Shown here in pieces: positions 55,499 to 64,000 of a DNA stretch of 64,000 nucleotides; position 1 is the stretch's first letter; each line of letters begins with the position of its first letter. The DNA lies in NCBI RefSeq assembly GCF_020531845.1, contig NZ_JAJAVF010000002.1, positions 407,543 through 471,542 of the forward strand, read 5' to 3'. Origin of the DNA: Methylobacillus methanolivorans (GTDB lineage: Bacteria > Pseudomonadota > Gammaproteobacteria > Burkholderiales > Methylophilaceae). A program made the translations under genes and the position numbers. The notes below the pieces were generated by a model. The model made no database searches. It saw nothing but the letters and a program-made list of their open reading frames with translations, and was not told the DNA's origin.

Positions 55499-57835
55499 AT
55501 GTTAAAGAGAGAGAGCCTGAGGCTGAGCACGGTTGCCGTGCTGGTAGCCAATGCCTGTATCAGTTTCCAGGCACACGCTGCGGATGCCATCACGACTGAC
55601 AAGATCAATGTCGTGGGCACCACACCACTGCCATCACTTGGTTTGCCATTGGAGCAGGTGCCTGCTGGTATCCAGCTGATTACTGGTCCCCAGTTGAAAA
55701 AACAGCGTAGTGTCACGATTGCAGATTATCTGCAAAACAACATTGCTGGTGTCAATGTCAACGATACCCAAAATAACCCATTCCAGCCGGATGTCAGCTT
55801 TCGCGGCTACTCCGCTTCTCCATTGCTGGGTACGCCACAGGGCTTGTCAGTCTATGTGGATGGCGTACGTGTCAATGAGCCTTTCGGCGATGTCGTAAGC
55901 TGGGACTTGATTCCCGTGAATGCGATTGCCAGCACCTCATTGATTCCAGGCTCCAACCCGTTGTTTGGCCTCAATACCCTGGGCGGTGCTTTGTCGATCC
56001 AGACCAAGAGTGGCCGCGACAACCAAGGTGCAGCGGTTGAAGCCAGTGTTGGTTCCTGGGGCCGCAAGACTGGTTCAGTGGAATACGGTGGTGTATCTGA
56101 AGATGGTTCGGTTGATTTCTTCATCACCGCGAATTCCTTCCGGGAAGATGGCTGGCGTGATTATTCTCCAACCGATGTGCGCCAATTGTTTGCCAAGGTG
56201 GGTTGGCAGAACGAAACCACCAAGCTGGACCTGAGCTACACTGGCGCTGACAACGATATGATCGGTAACGGTCTGACACCATCCGAGATGTTACGTACAC
56301 TGGGCCGCAAGACTATTCTGACTCGCCCGGATCAGACACGTAATACACTTTCATTCCTGAACTTGACTGGCTCGCATTGGTTTAATAATGACGTGATGCT
56401 GAGCGGTAATGTTTACTATCGTCAATCCAGAACTCGTACGCTAAATGGCGATGGCAATGATGATGTTGATGAAGATGCGATTGATGATGTCGGTATTTGC
56501 GGGACAGATATTAACTGGGATATTGAAGACTCATGTAATGGTGCTTTGAATCGCAGTAAATCTCGTAAAGACTCTTATGGATTCAATACTCAGCTAAGCT
56601 TCAATCAGGATTGGTTTGCACGTAAAAATCAATTTATCGTTGGTCTAGGCTATGACCAAAGCAAGACACGCTTTAGTCAATATACAGAATATGGTGTTGT
56701 AAATGCCAGCCGTGGTGTTGATGGCATTGGTGTGTTTAATGAAGAAGATGAGCAGGTGCAACTGACTGGTCGTACTAAAACCTATAGCGTATTTGCAACT
56801 GACACTCTGTCGTTGACAGATCTATGGCACTTGACACTGTCTGCTCGATATAACCACACGCGGGTGGAGAACACCGATCACATTACGCCTAGTGGTGATG
56901 AATCCTTATCTGGTGATCACAGCTTCAACCGTATCAACCCTGCGATCGGCTTGAACTTTACGCCAACCAAGGATTGGACATTCTATGGTGCCTATAATGA
57001 AGGTAGCCGAGCACCGACTGCGATTGAGCTAGGCTGTGCTAATCCTGATGTACCGTGTAAGTTGCCAAATGCGATGGCTGGTGACCCACCGCTTAAGCAA
57101 GTGGTCGCCAAGACCTATGAAGCAGGTGTGCGTGGCAATCTGACTGAAGCATTGCGTTGGACAGCGAGTGTCTACCGGGCACAGAACTATGACGATATTC
57201 AGTTCATTTATGCTAATGCTACCAATGGCATGGGATATTTTGACAATGTTGGCAAAACACGTCGTATGGGTCTTGATACCAACTTAATGGGCAATCAGGG
57301 GGATTTCAACTGGATGCTGGGTTATAGCTATATCAAGGCAACATATGAAAGTGATTTGAGCTTGGCCAATGAGGTCAATACTTCATCTGACGGTGACAGT
57401 ATCAGTGTTAGCAAAGGTAGCCGTCTTGCAGGTATCCCAGCCCATCGCCTGAAGTTCCGTGGTGAATATGCGATTACACCGAAGTGGAGCGTAGGTACCA
57501 ACATTCTGATGTTCTCTGATCAGTATTCTCACGGTAATGAGAATAATAAGGATCAAGGTGAAGGTGCCAAGCTCGGTGGTTATACGGTTGTTAACTTGGA
57601 TACACGCTACAACTTTGGTAATGGCTGGCAATTATTTGCCAAAGCCATCAACATCTTTGATCGTGAATACAGTAGCGGTGGCATGCTTGGCGAGTCATAT
57701 TTCCAAGCAAATGGTACATTCGATGGCGGTGACGACCATCGTACCAGCCTGCGTGCTCCAGGTGCTCCACGTGCAGGCTGGATTGGCGTGCGCTGGGAGT
57801 TTGGTGGCCCGAAGAACGTAGCCTCTTCCAACTAA
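55499..57835 (+). CDS. TonB-dependent outer-membrane receptor
   Basis: The 778-residue protein has a signal peptide (MLKRESLRLSTVAVLVANACISFQAHA), a plug domain (TPLPSLGLPLEQVPAGIQLITGPQLKKQRSVTIADYL, FRGYSASPLLGTPQGLSVYVDGVR, DLIPVNAIASTSLIPGSNPLFGLNTLGGALSIQTK) and a beta-barrel. The ligand is unknown. It does not resemble the siderophore group at 12598. The start is ATG 55499 with AAGGA before it; the longer frame from 55439 adds non-signal residues. The C-terminus ends in a short tail after the barrel strand. A sigma-54 response regulator follows by 33 bp. Confidence 0.88.
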   Translation: MLKRESLRLSTVAVLVANACISFQAHAADAITTDKINVVGTTPLPSLGLPLEQVPAGIQLITGPQLKKQRSVTIADYLQNNIAGVNVNDTQNNPFQPDVSFRGYSASPLLGTPQGLSVYVDGVRVNEPFGDVVSWDLIPVNAIASTSLIPGSNPLFGLNTLGGALSIQTKSGRDNQGAAVEASVGSWGRKTGSVEYGGVSEDGSVDFFITANSFREDGWRDYSPTDVRQLFAKVGWQNETTKLDLSYTGADNDMIGNGLTPSEMLRTLGRKTILTRPDQTRNTLSFLNLTGSHWFNNDVMLSGNVYYRQSRTRTLNGDGNDDVDEDAIDDVGICGTDINWDIEDSCNGALNRSKSRKDSYGFNTQLSFNQDWFARKNQFIVGLGYDQSKTRFSQYTEYGVVNASRGVDGIGVFNEEDEQVQLTGRTKTYSVFATDTLSLTDLWHLTLSARYNHTRVENTDHITPSGDESLSGDHSFNRINPAIGLNFTPTKDWTFYGAYNEGSRAPTAIELGCANPDVPCKLPNAMAGDPPLKQVVAKTYEAGVRGNLTEALRWTASVYRAQNYDDIQFIYANATNGMGYFDNVGKTRRMGLDTNLMGNQGDFNWMLGYSYIKATYESDLSLANEVNTSSDGDSISVSKGSRLAGIPAHRLKFRGEYAITPKWSVGTNILMFSDQYSHGNENNKDQGEGAKLGGYTVVNLDTRYNFGNGWQLFAKAINIFDREYSSGGMLGESYFQANGTFDGGDDHRTSLRAPGAPRAGWIGVRWEFGGPKNVASSN

Positions 57836-57868
57836 GTTAAACAGGTTGTATTAAGGAATTACCTCACG

Positions 57869-59287
57869 ATGCAGGCGCAAGCACCAGGACAAGAGCAGAG
57901 GTTTAAGCCAGGGCGGGTAAGCCCCAAGGTGCGTGTCCTGCTGGTTGAGGATGAAGTGATTTTTGCACGCGCCGTCGCCAAGCGCTTGCAGCAGGCCGGG
58001 TATGACTGTGAGCATGCTGCAACGCTTGAGGATGGCCGTGAACTTGTGCGTCAGATGGTGCCAGATCTGGTATTGCTGGATATGCGCCTACCTGATGGCA
58101 ATGGTCTGGATTTATTGCCTGAGCTAGTTAGCAAAGGTATAGCCGTCATTTCCATGACCGCTTATGGTGAGGTGACAGATGCCGTCTATGCCATGAAATT
58201 GGGCGCTACGGATTACCTTAAAAAACCAGTCGATTTAGAAGAATTATTGCTGGCGGTTGAAAAAGCGCAAACCGCCACGCAACTGAAACATCATCTTGAT
58301 TACTCCCGGCAGCGCAATATGCATGCTAGCGAGGGGGTCGAGCTGCTTGGCGATAGTCCTGCGGTGAGTAGTGTGCGGGCACAGATTGAGCGTTTTGCGC
58401 AATTAGTCTCGTTCTCTGATGCCATTCCTCCTACCGTGCTGATTCAAGGGGAAACAGGAACGGGTAAGGACGTGGCGGCACGTTTGCTGCACCTCTCTTG
58501 CGCTAATAGTGATAGACCTTTTGTCCATGTGGATTGTGCCTCCTTGCCAGCAGAGTTGATCGAGAGTGAGTTGTTTGGCCATGAAAAAGGCGCGTTTACC
58601 AGTGCGCAGGCTTCACGTTACGGCCTGATCGAGGCTGCCGAGGATGGCACCTTGTTTCTGGATGAAATTGGCGAATTGCCTTTGCCCTTGCAAGCTAAGC
58701 TGCTGAATGTACTGGAAAGGCGCAGGGTACGACGCTTGGGCTCTACCAAAGAGCATCCCGTCCAGGCGCGTTTTGTGGCAGCTACCAATCGCGACCTGCA
58801 TCAAATGGTACTAGAAGGGCGCTTTCGCTCTGATCTATTTTATCGCCTGAATGTGTTGACCATGCAGATGCCGCCATTGCGGGAGCGCGGCGACGATATC
58901 TTGTTGCTGGCCAAGCACTTCGCAACCCAGACAGAGCGTCGCTACGGCTTGCAGCCTAGACCTTTTTCCATCGAAGCCAGTCATATGATCCGCGATTATC
59001 AATGGCCCGGTAATGTGCGCGAACTCAAGCACCAGGTGAGTCGTGCGGTACTGCTCAGCCGCGAAAGCCAGATCATGTCTCATGACTTGGCTTTGCCAGG
59101 CAGCTTGCAAGCCTCACCTCCCATGGTGGCACCAGAGCCTGGCGTGACTCTGGAATCTGCCGAAAAAGTCCTCATCGAGAATGCATTGCGTCAGTCCAAC
59201 AACAATGTTTCTGAGGCTGCGCGCCAATTGGGCATTACTCGCATGGCGATGCGTTATCGCATGGAACGCCACGGCCTTAAATTATAA
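57869..59287 (+). CDS. Sigma-54-dependent response regulator (NtrC family)
   Basis: The 472-residue protein has a receiver domain (residues 15-130, [18 protein letters not shown], phospho-acceptor Asp in [14 protein letters not shown]), AAA+ (about 155-380, [30 protein letters not shown]) and a Fis-type HTH ([19 protein letters not shown]). The sigma-54 contact loop reads G241-A-F-T-S-A246, while the usual motif is GAFTGA. No partner kinase is adjacent. It follows the TonB receptor, so it may control that gene or a pathway it serves. Confidence 0.92.
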   Translation: MQAQAPGQEQRFKPGRVSPKVRVLLVEDEVIFARAVAKRLQQAGYDCEHAATLEDGRELVRQMVPDLVLLDMRLPDGNGLDLLPELVSKGIAVISMTAYGEVTDAVYAMKLGATDYLKKPVDLEELLLAVEKAQTATQLKHHLDYSRQRNMHASEGVELLGDSPAVSSVRAQIERFAQLVSFSDAIPPTVLIQGETGTGKDVAARLLHLSCANSDRPFVHVDCASLPAELIESELFGHEKGAFTSAQASRYGLIEAAEDGTLFLDEIGELPLPLQAKLLNVLERRRVRRLGSTKEHPVQARFVAATNRDLHQMVLEGRFRSDLFYRLNVLTMQMPPLRERGDDILLLAKHFATQTERRYGLQPRPFSIEASHMIRDYQWPGNVRELKHQVSRAVLLSRESQIMSHDLALPGSLQASPPMVAPEPGVTLESAEKVLIENALRQSNNNVSEAARQLGITRMAMRYRMERHGLKL

Positions 59288-59384
59288 GCTCCTCTAGTCG
59301 CTCCAATAGCGCTAGGCCTCAACGGTAGCAAGGTGCTCGTGGTATCATTCCGGGCAATTCCACGCATTCAATTCCGGAGAGTTC

Positions 59385-60587
59385 ATGAAAATCGGTACCC
59401 CCCTCAGCCCTGTTGCCACACGTGTCATGTTGCTAGGCAGTGGAGAGTTGGGCAAGGAAGTGATCATTGCCTTGCAACGACTGGGCGTCGAGGTGATTGC
59501 GGTGGATCGTTACCAGAATGCTCCTGGTCATCAGGTGGCACATCGTGCTTATGCGATTGATATGACTGACCCGGTTGCCTTGCGTGCTGTCATCGACCAC
59601 GAAAACCCACATCTGATTGTGCCTGAGATAGAGGCCTTGAATACGCAATTGTTGGCAGAAGTCGAGTCTGCTGGACATACGCGTGTGATTCCCACAGTCA
59701 AAGCCGTGCAACTTACCATGAATCGCGAAGGCATACGCCGACTGGCTGCGGAAGAGCTCCAATTGCCTACTTCGCCTTATGCCTTTGCTGATAGTGAACA
59801 GGCATTGCGTGCCGCCATTGAAGGTGGTATTGGTTATCCCTGTTTCATCAAGCCCACGATGTCGTCATCCGGCAAAGGGCAGTCGCGCTTGACTGGCCCG
59901 GAGCAGATTGCCTCTGCCTGGGAATATGCAGCAACGGCGGGTCGTGTGAATCAGGGCAAGGTCATTGTGGAGGGCCAGATAGATTTTGATTATGAAATCA
60001 CCTTATTGACCGTACGCGCCCTGAATGCCAAGGGTGAGATGGAAACCAGTTTTTGTGAGCCTATCGGTCATTTGCAGGAAAAAGGTGATTATATTGAAAG
60101 TTGGCAGCCGCAGCCGATGATGGCGCTGGCTTTGCAGCGTGCCCAAGAGATTGCGCATGCAGTGACGGAAAGCCTGGGAGGGCTTGGCTTGTTTGGCGTT
60201 GAGTTATTTATCAAGGGTGACCAGGTATGGTTCTCTGAAGTCAGCCCGCGTCCGCATGATACTGGCATGGTGACGATGGCCAGCCAGCGTTTCAGCGAGT
60301 TTGATTTGCATGCACGTGCTATCTTGGGGTTGCCTGTGAATGTCTCCCTTAGTCGTCCTGGCGCCAGCGCCGTGATCTATGGTGGGTTAGATAGCGAGCA
60401 GTTGGTGTTTGATGGTGTCGAGCAGGCGCTTGCCGTGCCGGAGTCGGATATTCGCCTGTTTGGCAAACCCGAGTCATTTGAGCGACGCCGCATGGGGGTC
60501 GCACTTGCCAACGCCGAGAATGTTGAACAAGCAAGAGAGCGTGCTCGCCAGGCTGCTGGTTTGGTCAAGACAAGAGACGGACAGTAG
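59385..60587 (+). CDS. purT: Formate-dependent phosphoribosylglycinamide formyltransferase PurT
   Basis: The 400-residue ATP-grasp enzyme makes formyl-GAR from GAR, formate and ATP in purine synthesis. Features are the N-terminal [34 protein letters not shown] (ATP lid), [17 protein letters not shown] and [15 protein letters not shown]. Length agrees with E. coli (392). It has GGAG before its ATG and shares a transcript with the globin gene, which starts 3 nt after its stop codon. Confidence 0.96.
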   Translation: MKIGTPLSPVATRVMLLGSGELGKEVIIALQRLGVEVIAVDRYQNAPGHQVAHRAYAIDMTDPVALRAVIDHENPHLIVPEIEALNTQLLAEVESAGHTRVIPTVKAVQLTMNREGIRRLAAEELQLPTSPYAFADSEQALRAAIEGGIGYPCFIKPTMSSSGKGQSRLTGPEQIASAWEYAATAGRVNQGKVIVEGQIDFDYEITLLTVRALNAKGEMETSFCEPIGHLQEKGDYIESWQPQPMMALALQRAQEIAHAVTESLGGLGLFGVELFIKGDQVWFSEVSPRPHDTGMVTMASQRFSEFDLHARAILGLPVNVSLSRPGASAVIYGGLDSEQLVFDGVEQALAVPESDIRLFGKPESFERRRMGVALANAENVEQARERARQAAGLVKTRDGQ

Positions 60588-60589
60588 AC

Positions 60590-61003
60590 ATGCTGGGCAA
60601 GATAGGTGAGCCAGGGAGCAGCAAGGCAACCCTGTTTGATATGTTGGGTGGAGTAGAGCAGGTGCGTGCCATCGTGGAGCGCTTCTACGACATCATGGAT
60701 AGCGATCCTCGCGCTGCAGGTATTCGTGCCATGCATGCCCCTGACCTGGCTTCTGCCCGCGAAAAACTGTTCATGTTTCTTACTGGCTGGACTGGTGGCC
60801 CACAGCTTTATATTGAGCAGTATGGGCATCCGCGCTTACGCATGCGGCACATGCCATTTCCGATTGATGAATCGGCCCGTGACCAGTGGATGTATTGCAT
60901 GATCAAGGCGATGCATGATACTGGCGTTGAAGAGGTGATGATTGAGAAGATGGGTGCTGCGCTATACGGCGTTGCCGATTTCATGCGTAACCGCCAAGGT
61001 TGA
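60590..61003 (+). CDS. Group II truncated hemoglobin
   Basis: The 137-residue protein has the TrHbO pattern: LFDMLGGVEQVRAIVERFYDIMDSDP, LFMFLTGWTGGPQLYIEQYGHPRLRMRHMPFPID, with the G8 Trp in DQWMYCMIKAM and the proximal His in RMRHMPFPID. Group II globins handle O2 and peroxide/NO chemistry. The gene follows purT almost directly and ends at a small terminator. With the group III globin at 34389 it gives two distinct globin classes. Confidence 0.92.
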   Translation: MLGKIGEPGSSKATLFDMLGGVEQVRAIVERFYDIMDSDPRAAGIRAMHAPDLASAREKLFMFLTGWTGGPQLYIEQYGHPRLRMRHMPFPIDESARDQWMYCMIKAMHDTGVEEVMIEKMGAALYGVADFMRNRQG

Positions 61004-61015
61004 GTTGCCTGTAGC

Positions 61016-61035
61016 AAGCGTCTGTTGACGCTTTT
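61016..61035 (+). terminator. Short hairpin terminator after the globin gene
   Basis: AAGCGTC-TGTT-GACGCTT is a perfect 7-bp stem with a UGUU loop and only four T residues at the end, lying 13 nt after the globin stop codon. It fits a weak Rho-independent terminator. Confidence 0.6.
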
Positions 61036-61181
61036 CCCGGCGTTGGGGTTGCTATGCAGCCGTTCAAGGCAACCGCGCAATGCAATCCTGATCTCCACGC
61101 GAATACCGTGTCGTGTGTGCATCCAGGCTATCATTGCAGGGGTGGGCCGGGTTCAAGCCCGGCACAGCAGCAAGCCAAGCC

Positions 61182-61856
61182 CTAGAGAAAACTTCCTCGC
61201 CAGACCACGCGGCCGACGATATTGATGGCTGTACTGTCGATTTCTGTAGTGGGGTAGGCCGGGTTGTCGTTGATGAGTTGCAGCTTTCCCCCGAGTTGGC
61301 GGTAAATGCGCTTCAAATGCAGGGTATTGTCATCTTGTATGGCATAGATGCCGCCATCAATGAGCTCTGCTTTCTTGATATTCATCAGGACGATGTCACC
61401 ATTCTTGATCGTGCTGTCCATGCTGTTGCCGCTTGCAATCAGCGCGACTAGCTCGCGGATATCAAACTCTTTGCTGGCCAGCCACCGATAACAGAATGCC
61501 ATGCTGGTCAGGTTGCTTTGTTCTGCCGCAGGCTGCTGCACCTGGTAGAACGGGATGCGTACCAGTGTCGTGCTGTTGAGGTCGGCAATGGTGGCAGGGA
61601 TGTAGGAATCCATTTCTCCATAGCCTGTGATCAGCCAGTGCAGATTGATATTGGCGGCTTCAGCCAATGCAATCAGCATTTTCCTCGTGGGTTCGCCACC
61701 CGCGAAATAACGTTGTATTCCACTCTGGGAAATACCGGCTTTTTTTGCTAAAGCACTTACACTACCTACTTTAGCGGCAACTTTGCGCAGGCGATTGATA
61801 AAGGCCTGCGTATCTTGGTTTTCCGTTGATTCATCTATTTGGTGTGGGCTTTTCAT
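61182..61856 (-). CDS. XRE-HTH/S24-type repressor, phage-CI-like
   Basis: The 224-residue protein has an HTH at residues 15-75 (RLRKVAAKVGSVSALAKKAGISQSGIQRYFAGGEPTRKMLIALAEAANI) and a C-terminal S24 peptidase-like domain with nucleophile S145 (ASGNSMDSTIKNGDIVLMN) and K182 (LHLKRIY). The hinge, where autocleavage at Ala-Gly or Cys-Gly is typical, reads PFYQVQQPAAEQ with no AG or CG pair. There are no phage genes nearby. It is divergent from a TonB receptor. ATG 61856 is chosen over TTG 61862. Confidence 0.85.
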   Translation of the reverse strand: MKSPHQIDESTENQDTQAFINRLRKVAAKVGSVSALAKKAGISQSGIQRYFAGGEPTRKMLIALAEAANINLHWLITGYGEMDSYIPATIADLNSTTLVRIPFYQVQQPAAEQSNLTSMAFCYRWLASKEFDIRELVALIASGNSMDSTIKNGDIVLMNIKKAELIDGGIYAIQDDNTLHLKRIYRQLGGKLQLINDNPAYPTTEIDSTAINIVGRVVWRGSFL

Positions 61857-62044
61857 ATCCAAATTCCAGAATATCTATATGCAATTATAGTATAAAAAAT
61901 TTCTTGACTCCTAATGTTATGAATAATTAATATCCCTATAGAGATTTTTTTATCTTTTTAGGGGTTATTAATACTTTATAGAGTTTTGTCACCTGTCTTG
62001 CAACTGTTGATTCGGGTGGTACGCCATGGCATGGGAGCCGAGAA
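61857..62044. promoter_or_regulatory. AT-rich divergent promoter between the S24 repressor and the TonB receptor
   Basis: This 188-bp gap is very AT-rich. It contains an imperfect inverted repeat (TTAATATCCCTA at 61928-61939 with TAGGGGTTATTAA at 61959-61971) and a direct repeat TATAGAG (61937-61943 and 61977-61983) 40 bp apart. These are candidate operator sites for the divergent repressor. GGGAG (62033-62037) is the ribosome-binding site of the receptor gene. Confidence 0.5.
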
Positions 62045-64000
62045 ATGCATTTTTATAAGAAAGTAATTTATCAGGCGGTGCTGGCATCGCTGGCGGTGAT
62101 GGAGTCCAGCGTGCTACTGGCCGATGAGGCGGGAGAATCGCTGGACTCCATCGTGGTGTTGGGAACAGCACGCAAGGATCAGACGGTGTTGACCAGTGCT
62201 GCACCGATAGACGTGATTACCAGCCAGAGCCTGCAAAAAACCGGGGCTGCCCGCCTTGACCAGGCCTTGCAGCAATTATCCCCCTCATTCAATTTCCCGC
62301 AGGGAGGCTATGTCAACAATGGCGTCAAATCTGCCACCTTGCGTGGCCTGGCACCTGACCAGGTGCTGGTGCTGGTGAATGGCAAGCGTCGCCATGCGTC
62401 TGCTGGCGTCAATACTTCGGGTTTTGGCCGTGGTGCGCAGCCGGTCGACCTGAGTACCATCCCCATCAGTGCGATAGATCACGTGGAAATCCTACGCGAT
62501 GGCGCTTCGGCGCAATACGGCTCCGATGCGATTGCCGGGGTGATCAATATCGTGCTGAAGGAGGCGAAGGAGGGCGGTTCGGTTTCTGCACAGACCGGTG
62601 TTTTCAAGGCCGGGAACCAAAGCCTCAATGGCAACCTGAATGGTTGGTATGGCTTTGAGCTGCCCGGCGACGGCTTCCTGACACTGAGTTTTGATCTCTA
62701 CCGCGAAAGACATCCAGAATCTGGCGTTGATGATCCACGCCAGTGGTACTTTTCAGGGGATGCGCGTGAAGCCACGGCTGACAAGAGCAATGTGAAATGG
62801 GGATATTTGCCTGACAGGAATTCTTATAACATCCTGGCCAATGGCGAAGTGGGCTTGAGCGACCGTGTGCGCACATATAGCACCTTGTCTTTCAGTCATA
62901 GCGTCAACTGGGCGGCAGAAAATTTTATTACCCCCCGTGACAATGGCAACGTACGGCAACTTTATCCCGATGGATTCCAGCCCAAAGGGCGCTTTGAAAA
63001 AGAAGACACCACCGCTGTGGTGGGTGCCCGCTACAGCGATGAGGCGCTGGGCAATTTCGACCTGAGCGCGAGTTACGGTATCAACCACCAATGGCTAAGC
63101 GTCAGTCCCTCGGTCAATGCCACCTTAGGCACTGCAAGCCCGACATCATTTGATGTGTCCACACGCGTCAATCGCTTGTTCAACTATGCGCTGGACTACC
63201 AGAAAGATGTGGCGGTCGCTGGCTGGGCCAAGCCGCTCAGTATCTCCTCCGGTATTTCATACCGGGACGAGAATTTTTACACGCGTGCTGGTGATTATGG
63301 CTCATGGGCCGCAGTGGACGGGGCTGTCATCCTGGACGGCCCTAACGCCGGCCAAACGCCATCACCCGGAGCGCGAGGCAATACCGGCTTGTCCCCCCAG
63401 GACGTAGTCAATTACAGCCGTCACGTCAGCGGCATCTATCTGGGAGCTGAAGCCCAGATCACCAAGCAGTTCCAGTTAGGTGCCGTCGGGCGCTACGAGC
63501 ATTATTCCGATTTTGGCGGCACATCGACCGGGAAGATTTCAAGTCGCTACGAAGTGACACCCTCTTTTGCCGTGCGCTCTTCTTTCAGCACAGGCTATCG
63601 TGCGCCTGCACTTGGCCAGTCCGGCTATGCGCTGACGGGTATCCAGGCGGGTACAGGCCTGACATTTGTCGAAACACGCGGCCTGCCGGTGGATAGCGCG
63701 GCTGCCCGTGCCCTGGGGGCTACGGATCTCAAGCCGGAAAAATCAACCGATTTTTCCCTGGGTTTGGTCTGGCAACCGGTGAGGAATGCATCCGTCACAC
63801 TGGATGCCTATGTCATCAACATCAAAGACAGGATTACATTGTCCGATAACCTTGGCGGTTCTTTTGTTACCAACATCCTGACGGCAGCAGGATACCCGCA
63901 GGTGACCGTTGCCAATTTCTTTACCAATGGCGTTGATACCCGCACTTCAGGGGTGGATCTGACCTCGGCCTACCAGCTTGACCTGGAAAGCCATGGCCGA
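62045..64000 (+). CDS. TonB-dependent receptor, 5' part (runs off window)
   Basis: The frame is open for 652 codons to the window end. It begins with a likely signal peptide (MHFYKKVIYQAVLASLAVMES...LLADE), then a plug domain with SIVVLGTARKDQTVLTSAAPIDVIT, the segment LRGLAPDQVLVLVNGKRRH, and VEILRDGASAQYGSDAIAGVIN, all diagnostic. Barrel strands follow. Substrate unknown. It is divergent from an S24 repressor, which probably controls it. The start codon follows GGGAG by 7 nt. Confidence 0.9.
   Translation, partial: MHFYKKVIYQAVLASLAVMESSVLLADEAGESLDSIVVLGTARKDQTVLTSAAPIDVITSQSLQKTGAARLDQALQQLSPSFNFPQGGYVNNGVKSATLRGLAPDQVLVLVNGKRRHASAGVNTSGFGRGAQPVDLSTIPISAIDHVEILRDGASAQYGSDAIAGVINIVLKEAKEGGSVSAQTGVFKAGNQSLNGNLNGWYGFELPGDGFLTLSFDLYRERHPESGVDDPRQWYFSGDAREATADKSNVKWGYLPDRNSYNILANGEVGLSDRVRTYSTLSFSHSVNWAAENFITPRDNGNVRQLYPDGFQPKGRFEKEDTTAVVGARYSDEALGNFDLSASYGINHQWLSVSPSVNATLGTASPTSFDVSTRVNRLFNYALDYQKDVAVAGWAKPLSISSGISYRDENFYTRAGDYGSWAAVDGAVILDGPNAGQTPSPGARGNTGLSPQDVVNYSRHVSGIYLGAEAQITKQFQLGAVGRYEHYSDFGGTSTGKISSRYEVTPSFAVRSSFSTGYRAPALGQSGYALTGIQAGTGLTFVETRGLPVDSAAARALGATDLKPEKSTDFSLGLVWQPVRNASVTLDAYVINIKDRITLSDNLGGSFVTNILTAAGYPQVTVANFFTNGVDTRTSGVDLTSAYQLDLESHGR

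Noticed and set aside
61182..64000. A prophage edge suggested by the CI-like repressor.
   Set aside because: No integrase, structural or replication genes are near; the divergent gene is a TonB receptor.

Overview
The window is a 64-kb piece of a Gram-negative chromosome. Several features point to a betaproteobacterium, perhaps Methylophilaceae-like. These are the moderate GC content, three TonB-dependent receptors, a Pil-Chp chemosensory operon, COG0523 metallochaperones with a Cys-poor DksA, and the gene families represented. The genus is inferred from general similarity; no methylotrophy or rRNA genes are present to test it. I see no rRNA, tRNA, CRISPR array, insertion sequence or prophage. 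Nearly all of the DNA is housekeeping or regulatory, densely packed and often translationally coupled.

Layout. 0-5.4 kb: the 3' end of a lytic transglycosylase, a Gfo/Idh/MocA oxidoreductase, then a three-gene reverse-strand group (metallo-beta-lactamase fold, DsbA-like, MoaF-like) divergent from a LysR regulator. 4.4-8.0 kb: metR divergent from metE with a clear MetR box between them, and a thioredoxin-like gene. 8.1-12.5 kb: class Ia ribonucleotide reductase nrdA-nrdB-yfaE behind a probable NrdR box, a cobalamin riboswitch and a highly structured leader. 12.5-18.1 kb: an iron/siderophore utilisation cluster (TonB receptor, periplasmic esterase, DUF3649 protein, PepSY reductase-like protein, a 16-codon ORF, DUF3325 protein). 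18.1-19.8 kb: three small reverse-strand membrane or unknown genes. 19.9-24.5 kb: a zinc-starvation type cluster with three COG0523 G3E GTPases, a DksA paralogue that has lost three of four zinc-finger cysteines, tandem GCAAC-N3-GTTGC palindromes and a Fur/Zur-family regulator.

24.5-34.3 kb: an RNB-family ribonuclease, a spermidine-synthase-like protein, an RlmL-like rRNA methyltransferase, a MazG-like pyrophosphohydrolase, a PAS-PAS-GAF-GGDEF-EAL protein with a degenerate GGDEF site, and pepN. 34.3-37.3 kb: a group III truncated globin, a visibly AT-rich pair of small genes (one a lipoprotein) that may be acquired, tpx and a FIST-domain sensor protein. 37.6-45.5 kb: the pilG-pilH-pilI-pilJ-chpA operon. 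45.6-51.4 kb: dnaE, accA, tilS. 51.5-55.3 kb: tesA divergent from the ybbA-ybbP ABC pair. 55.3-59.3 kb: three tandem palindromes before a TonB receptor, followed by a sigma-54 response regulator. 59.4-61.0 kb: purT and a group II truncated globin. 61.2-64.0 kb: an S24-type repressor without a phage, divergent from a TonB receptor that runs off the window end.

The main theme is metal and cofactor economy. Cobalamin and dNTP signals control nrdAB, MetR controls the B12-independent MetE, a Zur-like circuit appears to control zinc-sparing proteins, and an iron circuit controls siderophore uptake. The least explained elements are the triple palindrome at 55.3 kb, the 16-codon coupled ORF at 17.7 kb, the nrd leader and the AT-rich lipoprotein pair.
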